Below, piece by piece: positions 16,670 through 26,164 of a DNA stretch of 64,000 bases. The stretch is from Sulfobacillus acidophilus DSM 10332 (lineage in GTDB: Bacteria; Bacillota; Sulfobacillia; Sulfobacillales; Sulfobacillaceae), in assembly GCA_000237975.1 (NCBI GenBank), contig CP003179.1, positions 1,426,001-1,490,000 on the forward strand, read 5' to 3'. Position 1 is the stretch's first letter; every line of letters begins with the position of its first letter. Under the pieces are notes generated by a model, which saw only the letters and a list, made by a program, of their open reading frames with translations, had not been told where the DNA came from and searched no databases. The translations under genes were made by a program, and so were the position numbers.

Positions 16670-17587
16670 ATGGGGCATCTTATCGGGATCCAGGCCTATT
16701 CGACGGGGGAATTACAAGAGATTTTGGATCAGGCCCAATCCTTCTATCGCCAACTTACGCAAAAGCCTCGACAAATCCCCCCGGCGCTGCACGGTCGGAC
16801 GGTCGTGACCTGGTTTATGGAGCCGAGCACGCGCACACGTGCGTCTTTTGAGCTGGCGGCGCGCTACTTGGGGGCGGAGGTCCTATCCCTGGCGACCGAA
16901 GGGTCGAGTATGGTTAAAGGCGAAACGCTATGGGACACGCTGGCCAATTTGGAGGCCATGGGTATCGATGCGTTGGTGGTGCGCCATGCAGAAGCGGGCG
17001 TCCCCTGGCAACTGGCCCGAAGGGCGCGGGTTCCCGTGATTAATGCCGGAGACGGCTGGCATGAACACCCGACGCAGGCGCTCTTGGATTTGTTAACGGT
17101 TCGGCAGGCATTGGGGGATGTCTCGGGTCTTCACGTCGCGATTGTGGGTGACATTTTGCACAGCCGGGTCGCCCGTTCGGATATTTGGGGATTTACTCGG
17201 ATGGGGGCCACGGTGACATTGGTGGGGCCGCCGCAATTTGTTCCGTCCGAATGGCCAGCCAAGGGAGTCCGGGTTTCGGACGAGCTCTCGGAAGTCTTGC
17301 CTTCGGCGGACGTGGTAATTTTATTAAGGATTCAAAAAGAGCGACAGGCCCTCAACGGCCTCTTTTCGGTGGAAGAGTATCGCTTGCGGTGGGGGCTGAC
17401 TGCTGAGCGGTTTCGGATATTGAAACCCGGGGCGGTGGTGCTCCATCCGGGTCCGCAAAATCGCGGGGTGGAGATCGATAGTGACGTCATGGCGCAAGAC
17501 TCGGTTCTGATTGGACGCCAAGTGACCAATGGGGTAGCGGTCCGCATGGCCGTATTGTCCCGGCTGATGGGGGAAAAAACATGGTAA
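16670..17587 (+). CDS. pyrB: Aspartate carbamoyltransferase catalytic subunit
   Basis: This enzyme makes N-carbamoyl-aspartate, the first committed step of pyrimidine synthesis. The 305 residues contain the carbamoyl-phosphate motif FMEPSTRTRASFELAAR, the segment HPTQALLDLLTVRQ and the C-terminal aspartate-binding HPGPQNRGVEID. It starts one base after the pyrR stop behind GAGGGAG. The last 7 bases overlap pyrC. No regulatory pyrI is present, as in other Firmicutes. Confidence 0.97.
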   Translation: MGHLIGIQAYSTGELQEILDQAQSFYRQLTQKPRQIPPALHGRTVVTWFMEPSTRTRASFELAARYLGAEVLSLATEGSSMVKGETLWDTLANLEAMGIDALVVRHAEAGVPWQLARRARVPVINAGDGWHEHPTQALLDLLTVRQALGDVSGLHVAIVGDILHSRVARSDIWGFTRMGATVTLVGPPQFVPSEWPAKGVRVSDELSEVLPSADVVILLRIQKERQALNGLFSVEEYRLRWGLTAERFRILKPGAVVLHPGPQNRGVEIDSDVMAQDSVLIGRQVTNGVAVRMAVLSRLMGEKTW

Positions 17588-18876
17588 AAACCGCGCTACG
17601 GATTCGGGATGCCCGCATTATCGACCCGTTTCGGGGCGTTGACGACGTGGGCGATGTGTGGATCGATCACGGTGTGGTGGTAGAGCCGGGGACGATTCAC
17701 CCGGAGACGACGTTTGATGCCCACGGCCTTTGGCTGGTGCCCCGGATCACCGACATGCATGTTCATTTTCGCGATCCGGGGCAAACCTGGATAGAAGACG
17801 TCGGCAGCGGGAGCCGGGCGGCGGCGGCCGGCGGATTTACCCAAGTGATGACGATGGCGAATACCGATCCGGTGGTGGATTCTCCTAGCTTGGTCGCCTG
17901 GTTGGCGGAACGGGGTCGACAAGAGGGATTGGTGCGTATTTTGCCCGGGGCTGCCATCACCCGGGGAAGCGAAGGTCGGCAGCTGACCGACTTTTATCGG
18001 TTAAAAGCGGCCGGTGCGGTGGGGTTTTCCGATGACGGGCGACCGGTCGAGTCGGCCGCTGTCATGCAGGCCGCTTTAGCCTATAGCCGAACGGTCGGAG
18101 CACCCGTGATTAACCATGCCCAAGAGATGTCGCTGAGCCGACAGGCGGTCGTCCATCAAGGAGCCCCGGCGTTGGAAATGGGATTGGCGGGGGCGGGCGA
18201 GCTCGCCGAAAGCCTGATGGTCTGGCGCGATGTCCAGCTGGCCGGAGCTACCGGAGGCATTCTCCATGTGGCGCACGTGTCGGTTCCCCATAGTCTGGAG
18301 GCGATTCGGTATGCCCGCGATCACGGCTGGCAGGTTACCGCCGAGGCCACTCCCCATCACCTCTTCTTTACCGACGAGATTCTGCGGGAGTGGGGATATG
18401 ATCCGGTGACCAAGGTCAATCCGCCGCTGCGCCCCGGTGCATTTCGGGAGGCTTTGCAACGCGCGGTGGCCTCAGGGCTCGTCGGGGTGGCGGCGACTGA
18501 TCACGCACCGCATGCGGCCGACGAAAAATCTTTGCCGTATGTGGAGGCCCCTTTTGGCATCGCGGGATTGGAAACCGCTATCGGGGCTCTTTTGACCGTG
18601 TTGCTGCACTCCGGCCTCATGACGCCTTTGGCCCTGTTTGCCTTATTGACGGTGGGACCGCATCAGGTGTTGCGTTTGGCCTATCCGGGTCTCGTACCGG
18701 GGGCGCCGGCCGATTTGACGCTTATTGATCCCGATCGTGAATGGCTTGTCGATCCCAAGGCCTTTTATTCACGCGGGCACAATACGCCCTTTTCGGGTCA
18801 GCGGCTTCGTGGTCGGGCGGTGGCCACTATGCTGGACGGGGTCTGGACCATGTTAGACGGGGAGGTGTCGTCATGA
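17581..18876 (+). CDS. pyrC: Dihydroorotase
   Basis: This zinc amidohydrolase cyclises carbamoyl-aspartate to dihydroorotate. The 431-residue protein shows the N-terminal metal motif DMHVHFRDPGQTWIEDV, the later metal His residues in NHAQE and LHVAHVS, and the catalytic Asp in GVAATDHAPHAADEK. This is the class I (Firmicute, long) type. The ATG overlaps the pyrB stop (ATGGTAA) and the stop overlaps the carA start (ATGA). Confidence 0.96.
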   Translation: MVKTALRIRDARIIDPFRGVDDVGDVWIDHGVVVEPGTIHPETTFDAHGLWLVPRITDMHVHFRDPGQTWIEDVGSGSRAAAAGGFTQVMTMANTDPVVDSPSLVAWLAERGRQEGLVRILPGAAITRGSEGRQLTDFYRLKAAGAVGFSDDGRPVESAAVMQAALAYSRTVGAPVINHAQEMSLSRQAVVHQGAPALEMGLAGAGELAESLMVWRDVQLAGATGGILHVAHVSVPHSLEAIRYARDHGWQVTAEATPHHLFFTDEILREWGYDPVTKVNPPLRPGAFREALQRAVASGLVGVAATDHAPHAADEKSLPYVEAPFGIAGLETAIGALLTVLLHSGLMTPLALFALLTVGPHQVLRLAYPGLVPGAPADLTLIDPDREWLVDPKAFYSRGHNTPFSGQRLRGRAVATMLDGVWTMLDGEVSS

Positions 18877-19970
18877 ATCAAACGCTCGGATGGTTGTGGT
18901 TTGAAGACGGGACTAAATTTGAAGGGGTTTGGCTGGGTGACCCCGATTGGCGTGCGCGGGGAGAAGTGGTATTTAATACGGCGATGACCGGGTATCAGGA
19001 AATTTTGACGGATCCCTCCTATTATGGGCAGATCGTGGTCCTGACGTATCCGTTAATCGGCAACTACGGCACCTTGGAACAAGCCTCGGAGTCCCTCTTT
19101 ATGTGGGCGGAAGCGGTGATTGTGCATCGGTTGGAACTGGAACCTACGCGCGGGGCGTCGTTAGAAAGCTTTGACCGCTTCTTGCGGCACTATCACAAGG
19201 CCGCTTTAGTCGGCACCGATACGCGTGCCTTAACCCGGTATTTACGGGAGGAAGGAACGAAACGAGCTGTCTTGGTACCCGACGGGACCTCGTTTGACGA
19301 GGTCCAGCAGCATTTGGCCCAAATTGACTTAACACGGGCGGTGTTTCAGGTCACGACACCGGAAGCCTATGAAATTCCGGGGAGCGGTCCGCGCATTACG
19401 GTCATCGATTATGGCGTCAAAAATTCCATTTTGCATGAATTAAGTCGTCGGGGGGCGCATGTGACGGTATTGCCCGCCACCGCGTCGGCCGAGGCGGTAA
19501 TGGCGTCGAAACCGGACGGGGTGGTGCTCTCGAACGGTCCGGGCGACCCCGGAACCATTCCGGAAGTTTTGCCTACGGTTCGCCATGTTTTGGACCACTA
19601 TCCGACTTTCGGTATTTGCCTCGGACACCAGTTAATTGGACTGGCGGAAGGAGCCACGACCTATGCCCTTAAATTTGGCCATCATGGCGCAAACCATCCG
19701 TTATGGGACGAGGTGCAGAAAAAAGTCCTAATCACCTCGCAAAATCACGGGTATGCGGTGCGGGCCACCCCGCTACTCGATCGGTACCGGGTGCGGTTTA
19801 CCCACCTCCATGACGACACCGTGGAGGGATTGGAACACGTTTCGCGGCCCATTTTGTCGGTCCAGCACCACCCGGAAGCCGGACCGGGGCCCAGCGATTC
19901 ACTCTATTTATTTGACGAGTTTTTAGGCCGATTGACAGCGGCCCGTCAAGGCGAAAGACACGAAGAGTAG
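18873..19970 (+). CDS. carA: Carbamoyl-phosphate synthase small (glutaminase) subunit
   Basis: This subunit hydrolyses glutamine and passes ammonia to CarB. The 365-residue protein has the N-terminal CPSase domain (GEVVFNTAMTGYQEILTDPSY) and a class I glutaminase triad: Cys in FGICLGHQL, plus His and Glu in VQHHPEAGPGP. The start is the ATG at 18873, overlapping the pyrC stop by 4 bases and preceded by GGGGAGGTG; a longer in-frame version lies within pyrC. Its presence inside the pyr operon suggests the pathway-specific carbamoyl phosphate supply (PyrAA). Confidence 0.96.
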   Translation: MNQTLGWLWFEDGTKFEGVWLGDPDWRARGEVVFNTAMTGYQEILTDPSYYGQIVVLTYPLIGNYGTLEQASESLFMWAEAVIVHRLELEPTRGASLESFDRFLRHYHKAALVGTDTRALTRYLREEGTKRAVLVPDGTSFDEVQQHLAQIDLTRAVFQVTTPEAYEIPGSGPRITVIDYGVKNSILHELSRRGAHVTVLPATASAEAVMASKPDGVVLSNGPGDPGTIPEVLPTVRHVLDHYPTFGICLGHQLIGLAEGATTYALKFGHHGANHPLWDEVQKKVLITSQNHGYAVRATPLLDRYRVRFTHLHDDTVEGLEHVSRPILSVQHHPEAGPGPSDSLYLFDEFLGRLTAARQGERHEE

Positions 19971-19988
19971 CAAAGAAGGAGGCGCTCA

Positions 19989-22900
19989 ATGCCGAAACGT
20001 CCGGAAATTCGCCGGGTCCTCGTGATTGGTTCCGGGCCGATTATCATCGGCCAAGCCGCGGAGTTTGACTATGCAGGCAGTCAGGCCTGTCGGGCACTAA
20101 AAGAAGAAGGGGTCGAGGTTATTCTGGTGAATTCCAACCCGGCCACCATTATGACGGATTTATCGGTTGCCGATGTGGTTTATATTGAACCGCTTACGGT
20201 CTCGTTTTTGGCCTACGTTCTCGGAAAAGAGCGGCCGGACGGCATATTAGCCACCCTCGGGGGACAAGTCGGTCTGAACCTGGCCACCCAGTTGGCGCAT
20301 GCCGGAGTGCTCGCCGATTTGGGAATCGAGTTGTTGGGCACGTCATTACGCACGATTGAGCTTGCGGAAGACCGGGAAGAATTTCGCCGGCTGATGCTCG
20401 AGTTGGGACACCCGATTGCCCGCTCCCAAACCGTGACCACGGTCGATGAAGGGTTAAAATTTGCCGAAGCCATCGGCTATCCGGTGGTTTTACGACCGGC
20501 CTACACGCTGGGGGGGAGCGGCGGCGGGTTTGCCCACAACCAGGCGGAACTGTTGGAACGATTGCCGCAAGCTTTGGCGTTAAGTCCGATTGGCCAGGTG
20601 TTAGTGGAAGAATCCATTGCCGGATGGAAAGAAGTCGAGTACGAGGTGGTCCGGGACCATCAGGGAAATACGGTGACGGTCTGTAATATGGAAAATTTTG
20701 ATCCGGTGGGGGTCCATACCGGCGACTCGATTGTCGTCGCTCCCTCTCAAACCCTATCGGACAAGGAATATCACCTCTTGCGGACGGCCGCGATAGATAT
20801 CGTGAATCATCTCGGGGTGGAAGGCGGTTGTAACGTCCAATTCGCGCTGAATCGAGAAGGAGAGTACCGGGTCATCGAGGTTAACCCCCGGGTCTCGCGG
20901 TCTTCGGCATTGGCATCCAAAGCCACCGGATATCCCATTGCGCGGATTGTGGCCAAAATTGGCCTCGGTTTAACGTTGCCCGAAATCCCGAATCCGGTGA
21001 CCGGCAAAACGTCGGCGGCCTTTGAGCCGGCCCTGGACTACGTGGTGGTGAAAATTCCGCGTTGGCCGTTCGATAAATTTCCCCAGGCCGATCGGCATCT
21101 GGGCACCCAGATGAAGGCCACCGGCGAGGTGATGGCGATCGACCGGACTTTTACGGCGGCCCTGCAAAAAGCGGTACGATCCCTGGAAGTCGGGCGCATT
21201 GGTCTGATTGGCGGGCCGGAGCAGGCGGCGTCGGACGCCGAAGTCTTTCAAAAGGCGCGCGAGCCGAACGACATGCGTCTTTTCTATCTGGCCGAAGCCC
21301 TCTGGCGCGGTGCCGGCGTCGAGGAGCTTGCACGCGATACGGGTATTGACTTCTGGTTCTTGAATCAAATGGCCCGCATTATTGAAGCCGAACGTCAATT
21401 GGCCGAGCATCCCGCGCGTTGGGTCGAGCACCTGGCCGATTTAAAGCAGATGGGTTTTGCCGACCGTCAAATTGCCAAACGGGTGGGCCTTTCCGAAGCC
21501 GAGGTGCGACAAGTCCGTATTCGGCAGGGGATCGTGCCCGGATACCGGATGGTGGATACCAGCGCGGGTGAATTCCCCGCGGTCACCCCGTATTTTTACT
21601 CCGCCTATGATCATGACAACGAGGCGACCCCGATTGCCGGTCCCAAGGTTTTGGTTTTGGGCTCCGGGCCGATTCGGATCGGGCAGGGCATCGAATTCGA
21701 CGCGGCCAGCGTTTATGCGCTTGAGGCCTTGCGTAAGCGCGGGTATAAGGCCATTATGATGAATTCCAATCCCGAAACCGTGTCGACCGATTTCAACGCT
21801 TCCGACCGTCTATATTTTGAGCCGTTGACGTTGGAAGACGTCTTGAATGTCATTGATCAGGAACAACCGTTGGGGGTTATGGTGCAATTTGGCGGCCAGA
21901 CCGCCATTAATTTAGCCGCCGGACTGGTTGCCAACGGCGTCACCCTTTTGGGCACGAGTTTGGACGGGCTCACGGATGCGGAGGATCGGCAGCGATTCGA
22001 TGAGCTATTGGAACGACTCGGGATTGAACGCCCGCCCGGGCGCACGGCGACGACGCCCGAAGAAGCCCTGGCAAAAGCGCAGGAACTCGGATTTCCGGTG
22101 TTGGTGCGGCCGTCGTTTGTCCTGGGGGGGCGGGCTATGCAAATTATTGACGATGTCGAGGGGCTTCGGGGCTATCTGGAGACCACGAGCGAAATCGCCG
22201 CAGACCGCCCGTTATTAATCGACCGTTATATGAGCGGGCTTGAACTGGAAGTCGATGCGGTAAGCGACGGTCAGCGGGTGATTATACCGGCGGTGATGGA
22301 GCATGTGGAACGGGCTGGCGTCCACTCGGGGGATTCGGTGGCGGTTTTGCCGCCGGTGCGAGCGTCGGAACATGTGATTCGGGAGGTTGAGCGGATAACC
22401 ATCGCCCTTTGTCGCGGACTTGGGGTGAAAGGCCTGTTAAACGTTCAATTCGTCGCGGTGGGGGAGCGGGTCTATGTCATTGAAGCCAATCCCCGGTCGA
22501 GCCGCACCGTGCCCTTTTTAATTAAGGCAACCGGCATGCCGCTTGTCGAGTGGGCGATTGACGCGGCCTTGGGACGGCCGTTACCGGATTCGGTGACCGA
22601 CGGACTTCAGCCGCCGGTCCGGCATTATGCGGTCAAAATGCCCGTCTTCTCGTTCTCCAAACTCAATCAAGTGGATGCGGCGCTGGGCCCGGAGATGAAA
22701 TCGACCGGCGAGGTCATGGGGATTGACCGCGATTATTCCCAAGCCATGTATAAGGCGTTGATTGCGGGAGGGTTTCGAGTCCCGGTCGGTGGTCGGATAT
22801 TGGCCACCATCGCCGATCAGGATAAAGAAGAGGCCTTGCCGTTACTCCGCGAGTTGGCCGGTCTGGGCTATCGCTTATATGCCACCACCGGCACATTGGC

Positions 22901-23210
22901 CCTGCTGTCGTTCAACGGCGTTCCGGCGACACCCGTCCGCCGAATCGGGGAACGAAGGCCCCACTTGGTGGATCTCATTCGGGACGGCCAATTTGACTTG
23001 GTCATTAACACGATAACCCGAGGGGGACAACAAGAGCGGGAAGGCTTTTTAATTCGACGGGCGGCCGTGGAACGGGGAATTTTGTGCTTTACCTCGTTGG
23101 ACACGGTCAAAGCGGCATTGGAAGCCTTGCGGGAACGGGCCCGCCAGCCCTTTGAAGTACATGCCTTGAATGAATGGTTAAAGGAGACGCCTTATGGCTC
23201 ACGCATTTGA
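19989..23210 (+). CDS. carB: Carbamoyl-phosphate synthase large subunit
   Basis: CarB makes carbamoyl phosphate from bicarbonate, ammonia and two ATP. The 1073-residue protein has two homologous ATP-grasp halves, each starting with a GSGPIIIGQ / GSGPIRIGQG motif (near residues 13 and 558). They are separated by an oligomerisation domain, and an MGS-like allosteric domain closes the protein (from about residue 930, LYATTGTLALLSFNGV). The site AAGAAGGAGG precedes the ATG. The 3' end overlaps pyrK by 17 bases. Confidence 0.97.
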   Translation: MPKRPEIRRVLVIGSGPIIIGQAAEFDYAGSQACRALKEEGVEVILVNSNPATIMTDLSVADVVYIEPLTVSFLAYVLGKERPDGILATLGGQVGLNLATQLAHAGVLADLGIELLGTSLRTIELAEDREEFRRLMLELGHPIARSQTVTTVDEGLKFAEAIGYPVVLRPAYTLGGSGGGFAHNQAELLERLPQALALSPIGQVLVEESIAGWKEVEYEVVRDHQGNTVTVCNMENFDPVGVHTGDSIVVAPSQTLSDKEYHLLRTAAIDIVNHLGVEGGCNVQFALNREGEYRVIEVNPRVSRSSALASKATGYPIARIVAKIGLGLTLPEIPNPVTGKTSAAFEPALDYVVVKIPRWPFDKFPQADRHLGTQMKATGEVMAIDRTFTAALQKAVRSLEVGRIGLIGGPEQAASDAEVFQKAREPNDMRLFYLAEALWRGAGVEELARDTGIDFWFLNQMARIIEAERQLAEHPARWVEHLADLKQMGFADRQIAKRVGLSEAEVRQVRIRQGIVPGYRMVDTSAGEFPAVTPYFYSAYDHDNEATPIAGPKVLVLGSGPIRIGQGIEFDAASVYALEALRKRGYKAIMMNSNPETVSTDFNASDRLYFEPLTLEDVLNVIDQEQPLGVMVQFGGQTAINLAAGLVANGVTLLGTSLDGLTDAEDRQRFDELLERLGIERPPGRTATTPEEALAKAQELGFPVLVRPSFVLGGRAMQIIDDVEGLRGYLETTSEIAADRPLLIDRYMSGLELEVDAVSDGQRVIIPAVMEHVERAGVHSGDSVAVLPPVRASEHVIREVERITIALCRGLGVKGLLNVQFVAVGERVYVIEANPRSSRTVPFLIKATGMPLVEWAIDAALGRPLPDSVTDGLQPPVRHYAVKMPVFSFSKLNQVDAALGPEMKSTGEVMGIDRDYSQAMYKALIAGGFRVPVGGRILATIADQDKEEALPLLRELAGLGYRLYATTGTLALLSFNGVPATPVRRIGERRPHLVDLIRDGQFDLVINTITRGGQQEREGFLIRRAAVERGILCFTSLDTVKAALEALRERARQPFEVHALNEWLKETPYGSRI

Positions 23211-23970
23211 TGCCCATGTCGAGGAGGTGCGAGTACCCGCCCCCGACCATGTCGAAATCTTGTTGCGGCATGAGGCCCTGGCGCAGGCGATACCCGGCCA
23301 GTTTGCCCATGTGCTGACGCCCGGCACGTTGAGGCGTCCGATTTCCTTTTCCCGGCTCATGCCTGAGCGGCATTTGGCAGGGATCCTGTTTCGGGTAGTG
23401 GGCCAGGGTACGGCCTGGTTGAGTCGGGTGGAACCCGGGCAAACCCTCAATCTCTTGGCGCCGTTAGGCCGCGGATTCACGCCACCCGATCCTGACGAGC
23501 CTTGGTGCGTGGTAGGCGGCGGCGTCGGGATCCCCCCGCTTTATGCGGCTACTCGGCAGTGGGGGAATCAGCATGCCCCGGCCGTCATTCTAGGGGCTCG
23601 TACCCGTCAGGATGTATTGATGGCGGACGAATTTCAGCCGATGGCAGAATCCTTGACCATTACGACCGACGATGGATCGTGGGGCACGGCCGGTACGGTG
23701 CTCGGTCCGTTAGACCGGTGGTTGACGTCTCACCCGAAGGGTACGTTATTGGCTTGCGGTCCCACGGGAATGTTGGCGGAAATTTGGCGGCGGACCGCCG
23801 GGTGGTCCGGTCGTGTGCAACTGGCACTTGAGCAACGAATGGGCTGTGGCATCGGGGCGTGTTTGGCGTGTGTCGTCACGGCTGAACCGGTGGGGCCGGA
23901 GGGTCCCCGGTATCGCCGGGTCTGTACCGAGGGCCCGGTGTTTGCGCGAGAGGAGTTGGTCTTTCAGTGA
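23194..23970 (+). CDS. pyrK: Dihydroorotate dehydrogenase electron-transfer subunit
   Basis: This FAD and [2Fe-2S] subunit lets class 1B dihydroorotate dehydrogenase pass electrons to NAD+. Its 258 residues show the FAD-binding RPISFSRL, the NAD-domain GGGVGIPPLY and the cluster-binding cysteines in EQRMGCGIGACLACVV, with a fourth Cys at RVCTEGPVF. The start overlaps the end of carB and the stop overlaps the pyrD GTG start (GTGA). Confidence 0.94.
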   Translation: MAHAFDAHVEEVRVPAPDHVEILLRHEALAQAIPGQFAHVLTPGTLRRPISFSRLMPERHLAGILFRVVGQGTAWLSRVEPGQTLNLLAPLGRGFTPPDPDEPWCVVGGGVGIPPLYAATRQWGNQHAPAVILGARTRQDVLMADEFQPMAESLTITTDDGSWGTAGTVLGPLDRWLTSHPKGTLLACGPTGMLAEIWRRTAGWSGRVQLALEQRMGCGIGACLACVVTAEPVGPEGPRYRRVCTEGPVFAREELVFQ

Positions 23971-24926
23971 ACCTCACCGTCGCCTTACCGCGCGGACTTC
24001 AGCTCAAAAATCCGGTGATTGCGGCGTCCGGTACGTTTGGCTTTGGCCCGGAATATGCGGCGTATGTCGACCTGAACCAACTGGGCGGTGTGAGCGTCAA
24101 AGGCATTTCCCCGGAGCCATGGCGCGGCAATCCGCCCCCACGGGTCTGGGAAACGCCGGCGGGCCTACTCAATTCGATTGGATTACAAAATCCGGGAGTC
24201 CAGGTTTTCATCGAAGAAGACCTGCCCTTTTTAGCCAACGTGGATACCCGGGTGATCGCCAATATTATTGGTCATACGGTCGACGAGTATCGTCAAGTGG
24301 CGGAGCGTCTGACTGCCCATCCGCGCGTGGATGCGTTCGAGATTAATATTTCGTGCCCCAATATCAAAGAGGGCGGGATGACCTTTGGCCATGACCCGGA
24401 CCAAGCCTATCAGGTGACTCGGGCAGTCCGTGAGGTGACCGATCGGCCCCTCATGGTGAAGTTATCGCCAAACGTCACGGATCCCGGATTGATTGCCGAA
24501 GCGGTGGTTGATGCCGGTGCCGACATGATTTCGGCGATTAATACGGTCGTCGGCCTGGCTATCGATCTCCGGCGGCGACGCCCCGCGTTGGGCGGGGGGA
24601 CCGGCGGTTTGTCCGGGCCGGCCATTAAACCCATTGCGGTGCGGGTAGTCTATGACATTGCCCAGCGCGTATCCGTACCGATTATTGGGATGGGCGGGAT
24701 TACGACCGCCGAGGACGTGTTGGAGTTTTTAATGGCGGGCGCTAGTGCGGTGATGGTCGGGACGATTACGTTTCAACACCCGCAGCGCATGATGGAAATT
24801 ATTCAAGACCTGCCTCGCGTATTGCAGGAATATGGTTTTGCCCGTCTGGAGGAGGCCGTCGGCGCTGCCCTCCCGGGGCATTCGGAGGGGAGGGATTTTC
24901 ATGGTGCGCCTTTGGGTCGCGCTTGA
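23967..24926 (+). CDS. pyrD: Dihydroorotate dehydrogenase (class 1B catalytic subunit)
   Basis: This TIM-barrel FMN enzyme oxidises dihydroorotate to orotate. The 319-residue protein has PVIAASGTFGFGPEY, the NSIGLQNPG loop, the catalytic Cys region NISCPNIKEGG, and the FMN-binding INTVVGLAID and GMGGITTAEDVLEF. Pairing with pyrK marks the NAD-linked heterotetramer. It begins with GTG coupled to the pyrK stop and overlaps pyrF by 26 bases. Confidence 0.96.
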   Translation: MNLTVALPRGLQLKNPVIAASGTFGFGPEYAAYVDLNQLGGVSVKGISPEPWRGNPPPRVWETPAGLLNSIGLQNPGVQVFIEEDLPFLANVDTRVIANIIGHTVDEYRQVAERLTAHPRVDAFEINISCPNIKEGGMTFGHDPDQAYQVTRAVREVTDRPLMVKLSPNVTDPGLIAEAVVDAGADMISAINTVVGLAIDLRRRRPALGGGTGGLSGPAIKPIAVRVVYDIAQRVSVPIIGMGGITTAEDVLEFLMAGASAVMVGTITFQHPQRMMEIIQDLPRVLQEYGFARLEEAVGAALPGHSEGRDFHGAPLGRA

Positions 24927-25581
24927 TGTGCCGGACGTCTCGTCGGCGCGCCGGTGGATGGAAAAATTAGCGCCCCACCGGACGTTTAAAATCGGCATGC
25001 AGCTTTTTTATCAGGCCGGTCCCGAATTTGTGCGGCAAGCCGTGCGTGAGGGATATGAGATCTTTTTGGATCTCAAGCTATTAGACATCCCTCAAACGGT
25101 GGAACGGGCCGTCCTTTCGCTGCAAGACCTCGGCGTCTCGTTATTAACGGTTCATAGCTGGGGGGGCGCGGACATGTTGGCCCGGGCCAAACGGGCGGCA
25201 AAGACCCTGGATTTGATCGCGGTGACCGTGTTGACTTCGCTGACCCATAACGAATTGGCCGCCCTCGGAATCGATACGTCCGTCGACGTTTTGGTCGATC
25301 ACGCCATTTTAGCGGCGCGTACGGCCGGATTGGCCGGTATCGTGCTATCCGGCGGGGAACTGGCGGCGGCCCGCTCGCTGTGGCCGGAAGCCCGGCGGGT
25401 GGTGCCCGGGATTCGGTGGGCCGAGCGGGAGTCGGACGACCAACGGCGGGTTATTGATCCACCCTCGGCGGTTCGGTTGGGAGCGACGGATTTAGTGGTG
25501 GGACGGGCTATTCTGGCCGACCCGGATCCCTGGGCCAGTTATCAACGGATCGTAAGGAGTGTAGAAAATGTCTCCCAATAA
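24901..25581 (+). CDS. pyrF: Orotidine 5'-phosphate decarboxylase
   Basis: PyrF decarboxylates OMP to UMP. The catalytic D-x-K-x-x-D array is FLDLKLLDIPQTV; the phosphate-binding end has VPGIRW and VVGRAILADPDPW. The ATG at 24901 follows GGGGAGGG closely and gives 226 residues, so the in-frame ATG 69 bases earlier is rejected. It overlaps both pyrD and pyrE. Confidence 0.95.
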   Translation: MVRLWVALDVPDVSSARRWMEKLAPHRTFKIGMQLFYQAGPEFVRQAVREGYEIFLDLKLLDIPQTVERAVLSLQDLGVSLLTVHSWGGADMLARAKRAAKTLDLIAVTVLTSLTHNELAALGIDTSVDVLVDHAILAARTAGLAGIVLSGGELAAARSLWPEARRVVPGIRWAERESDDQRRVIDPPSAVRLGATDLVVGRAILADPDPWASYQRIVRSVENVSQ

Positions 25582-26143
25582 CGCGTGGCTTCAAGAATTA
25601 GCGGAGGTGGGCGCCTATCTGGAGGGCCATTTCTTATTAACCACCGGCCGGCATAGCAACCAATTTTTTCTGTTGGCCCGTCTTACGGAACATCCCCGGC
25701 GGCTCGACCGGTGGGCCGAGCATTTGGCACGGCTCATAGAACCCTACCGCCCCGTCACGATTGCCGGGCCGGCCGTGGGCGGCATTATTCCCGCTTATGC
25801 GGTGGGTCGCCACATTGACGGCGCACGCGTGATCTTTGCCGAGAAATCCGGGGACGGCGCAATGATCTGGAAGCGCGGGTTTCGGGTCTCCCCGGGAGAA
25901 CGGGTGGCGGTTATTGAAGACGCCGTGACGACTGGGCATTCGGCCCACCAAGTGGTGCAATTGGTGCGGCAGCATGGGGGCGACGTGGTGGCGGTGGGCG
26001 CTCTGGTCGATCGCCATGCCGGGCCGCTCCCCGATTGGCCGGCGTTTCAATCCGTGTTACGGGTCGAAAATGTGCCGTCTTGGTTGCCCGAAGAGTGTCC
26101 CTTATGTCGGGTGGGGATCCCGTTGACCCGGCCCAAAAACTGA
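25568..26143 (+). CDS. pyrE: Orotate phosphoribosyltransferase
   Basis: PyrE joins orotate and PRPP to form OMP. The 191-residue protein shows HFLLTTGRHSNQFF, AGPAVGGIIPAYAVG, and the PRPP motif VAVIEDAVTTGHSA. The C-terminus has two CxxC-type cysteines (PEECPLCRVG), a feature of a subset of Firmicute PyrE proteins. It is the last gene of the operon; rqcH converges on it with 21 bases between stops. Confidence 0.95.
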   Translation: MSPNNAWLQELAEVGAYLEGHFLLTTGRHSNQFFLLARLTEHPRRLDRWAEHLARLIEPYRPVTIAGPAVGGIIPAYAVGRHIDGARVIFAEKSGDGAMIWKRGFRVSPGERVAVIEDAVTTGHSAHQVVQLVRQHGGDVVAVGALVDRHAGPLPDWPAFQSVLRVENVPSWLPEECPLCRVGIPLTRPKN

Positions 26144-26164
26144 TCGGGGGGACAAGACAGGGGA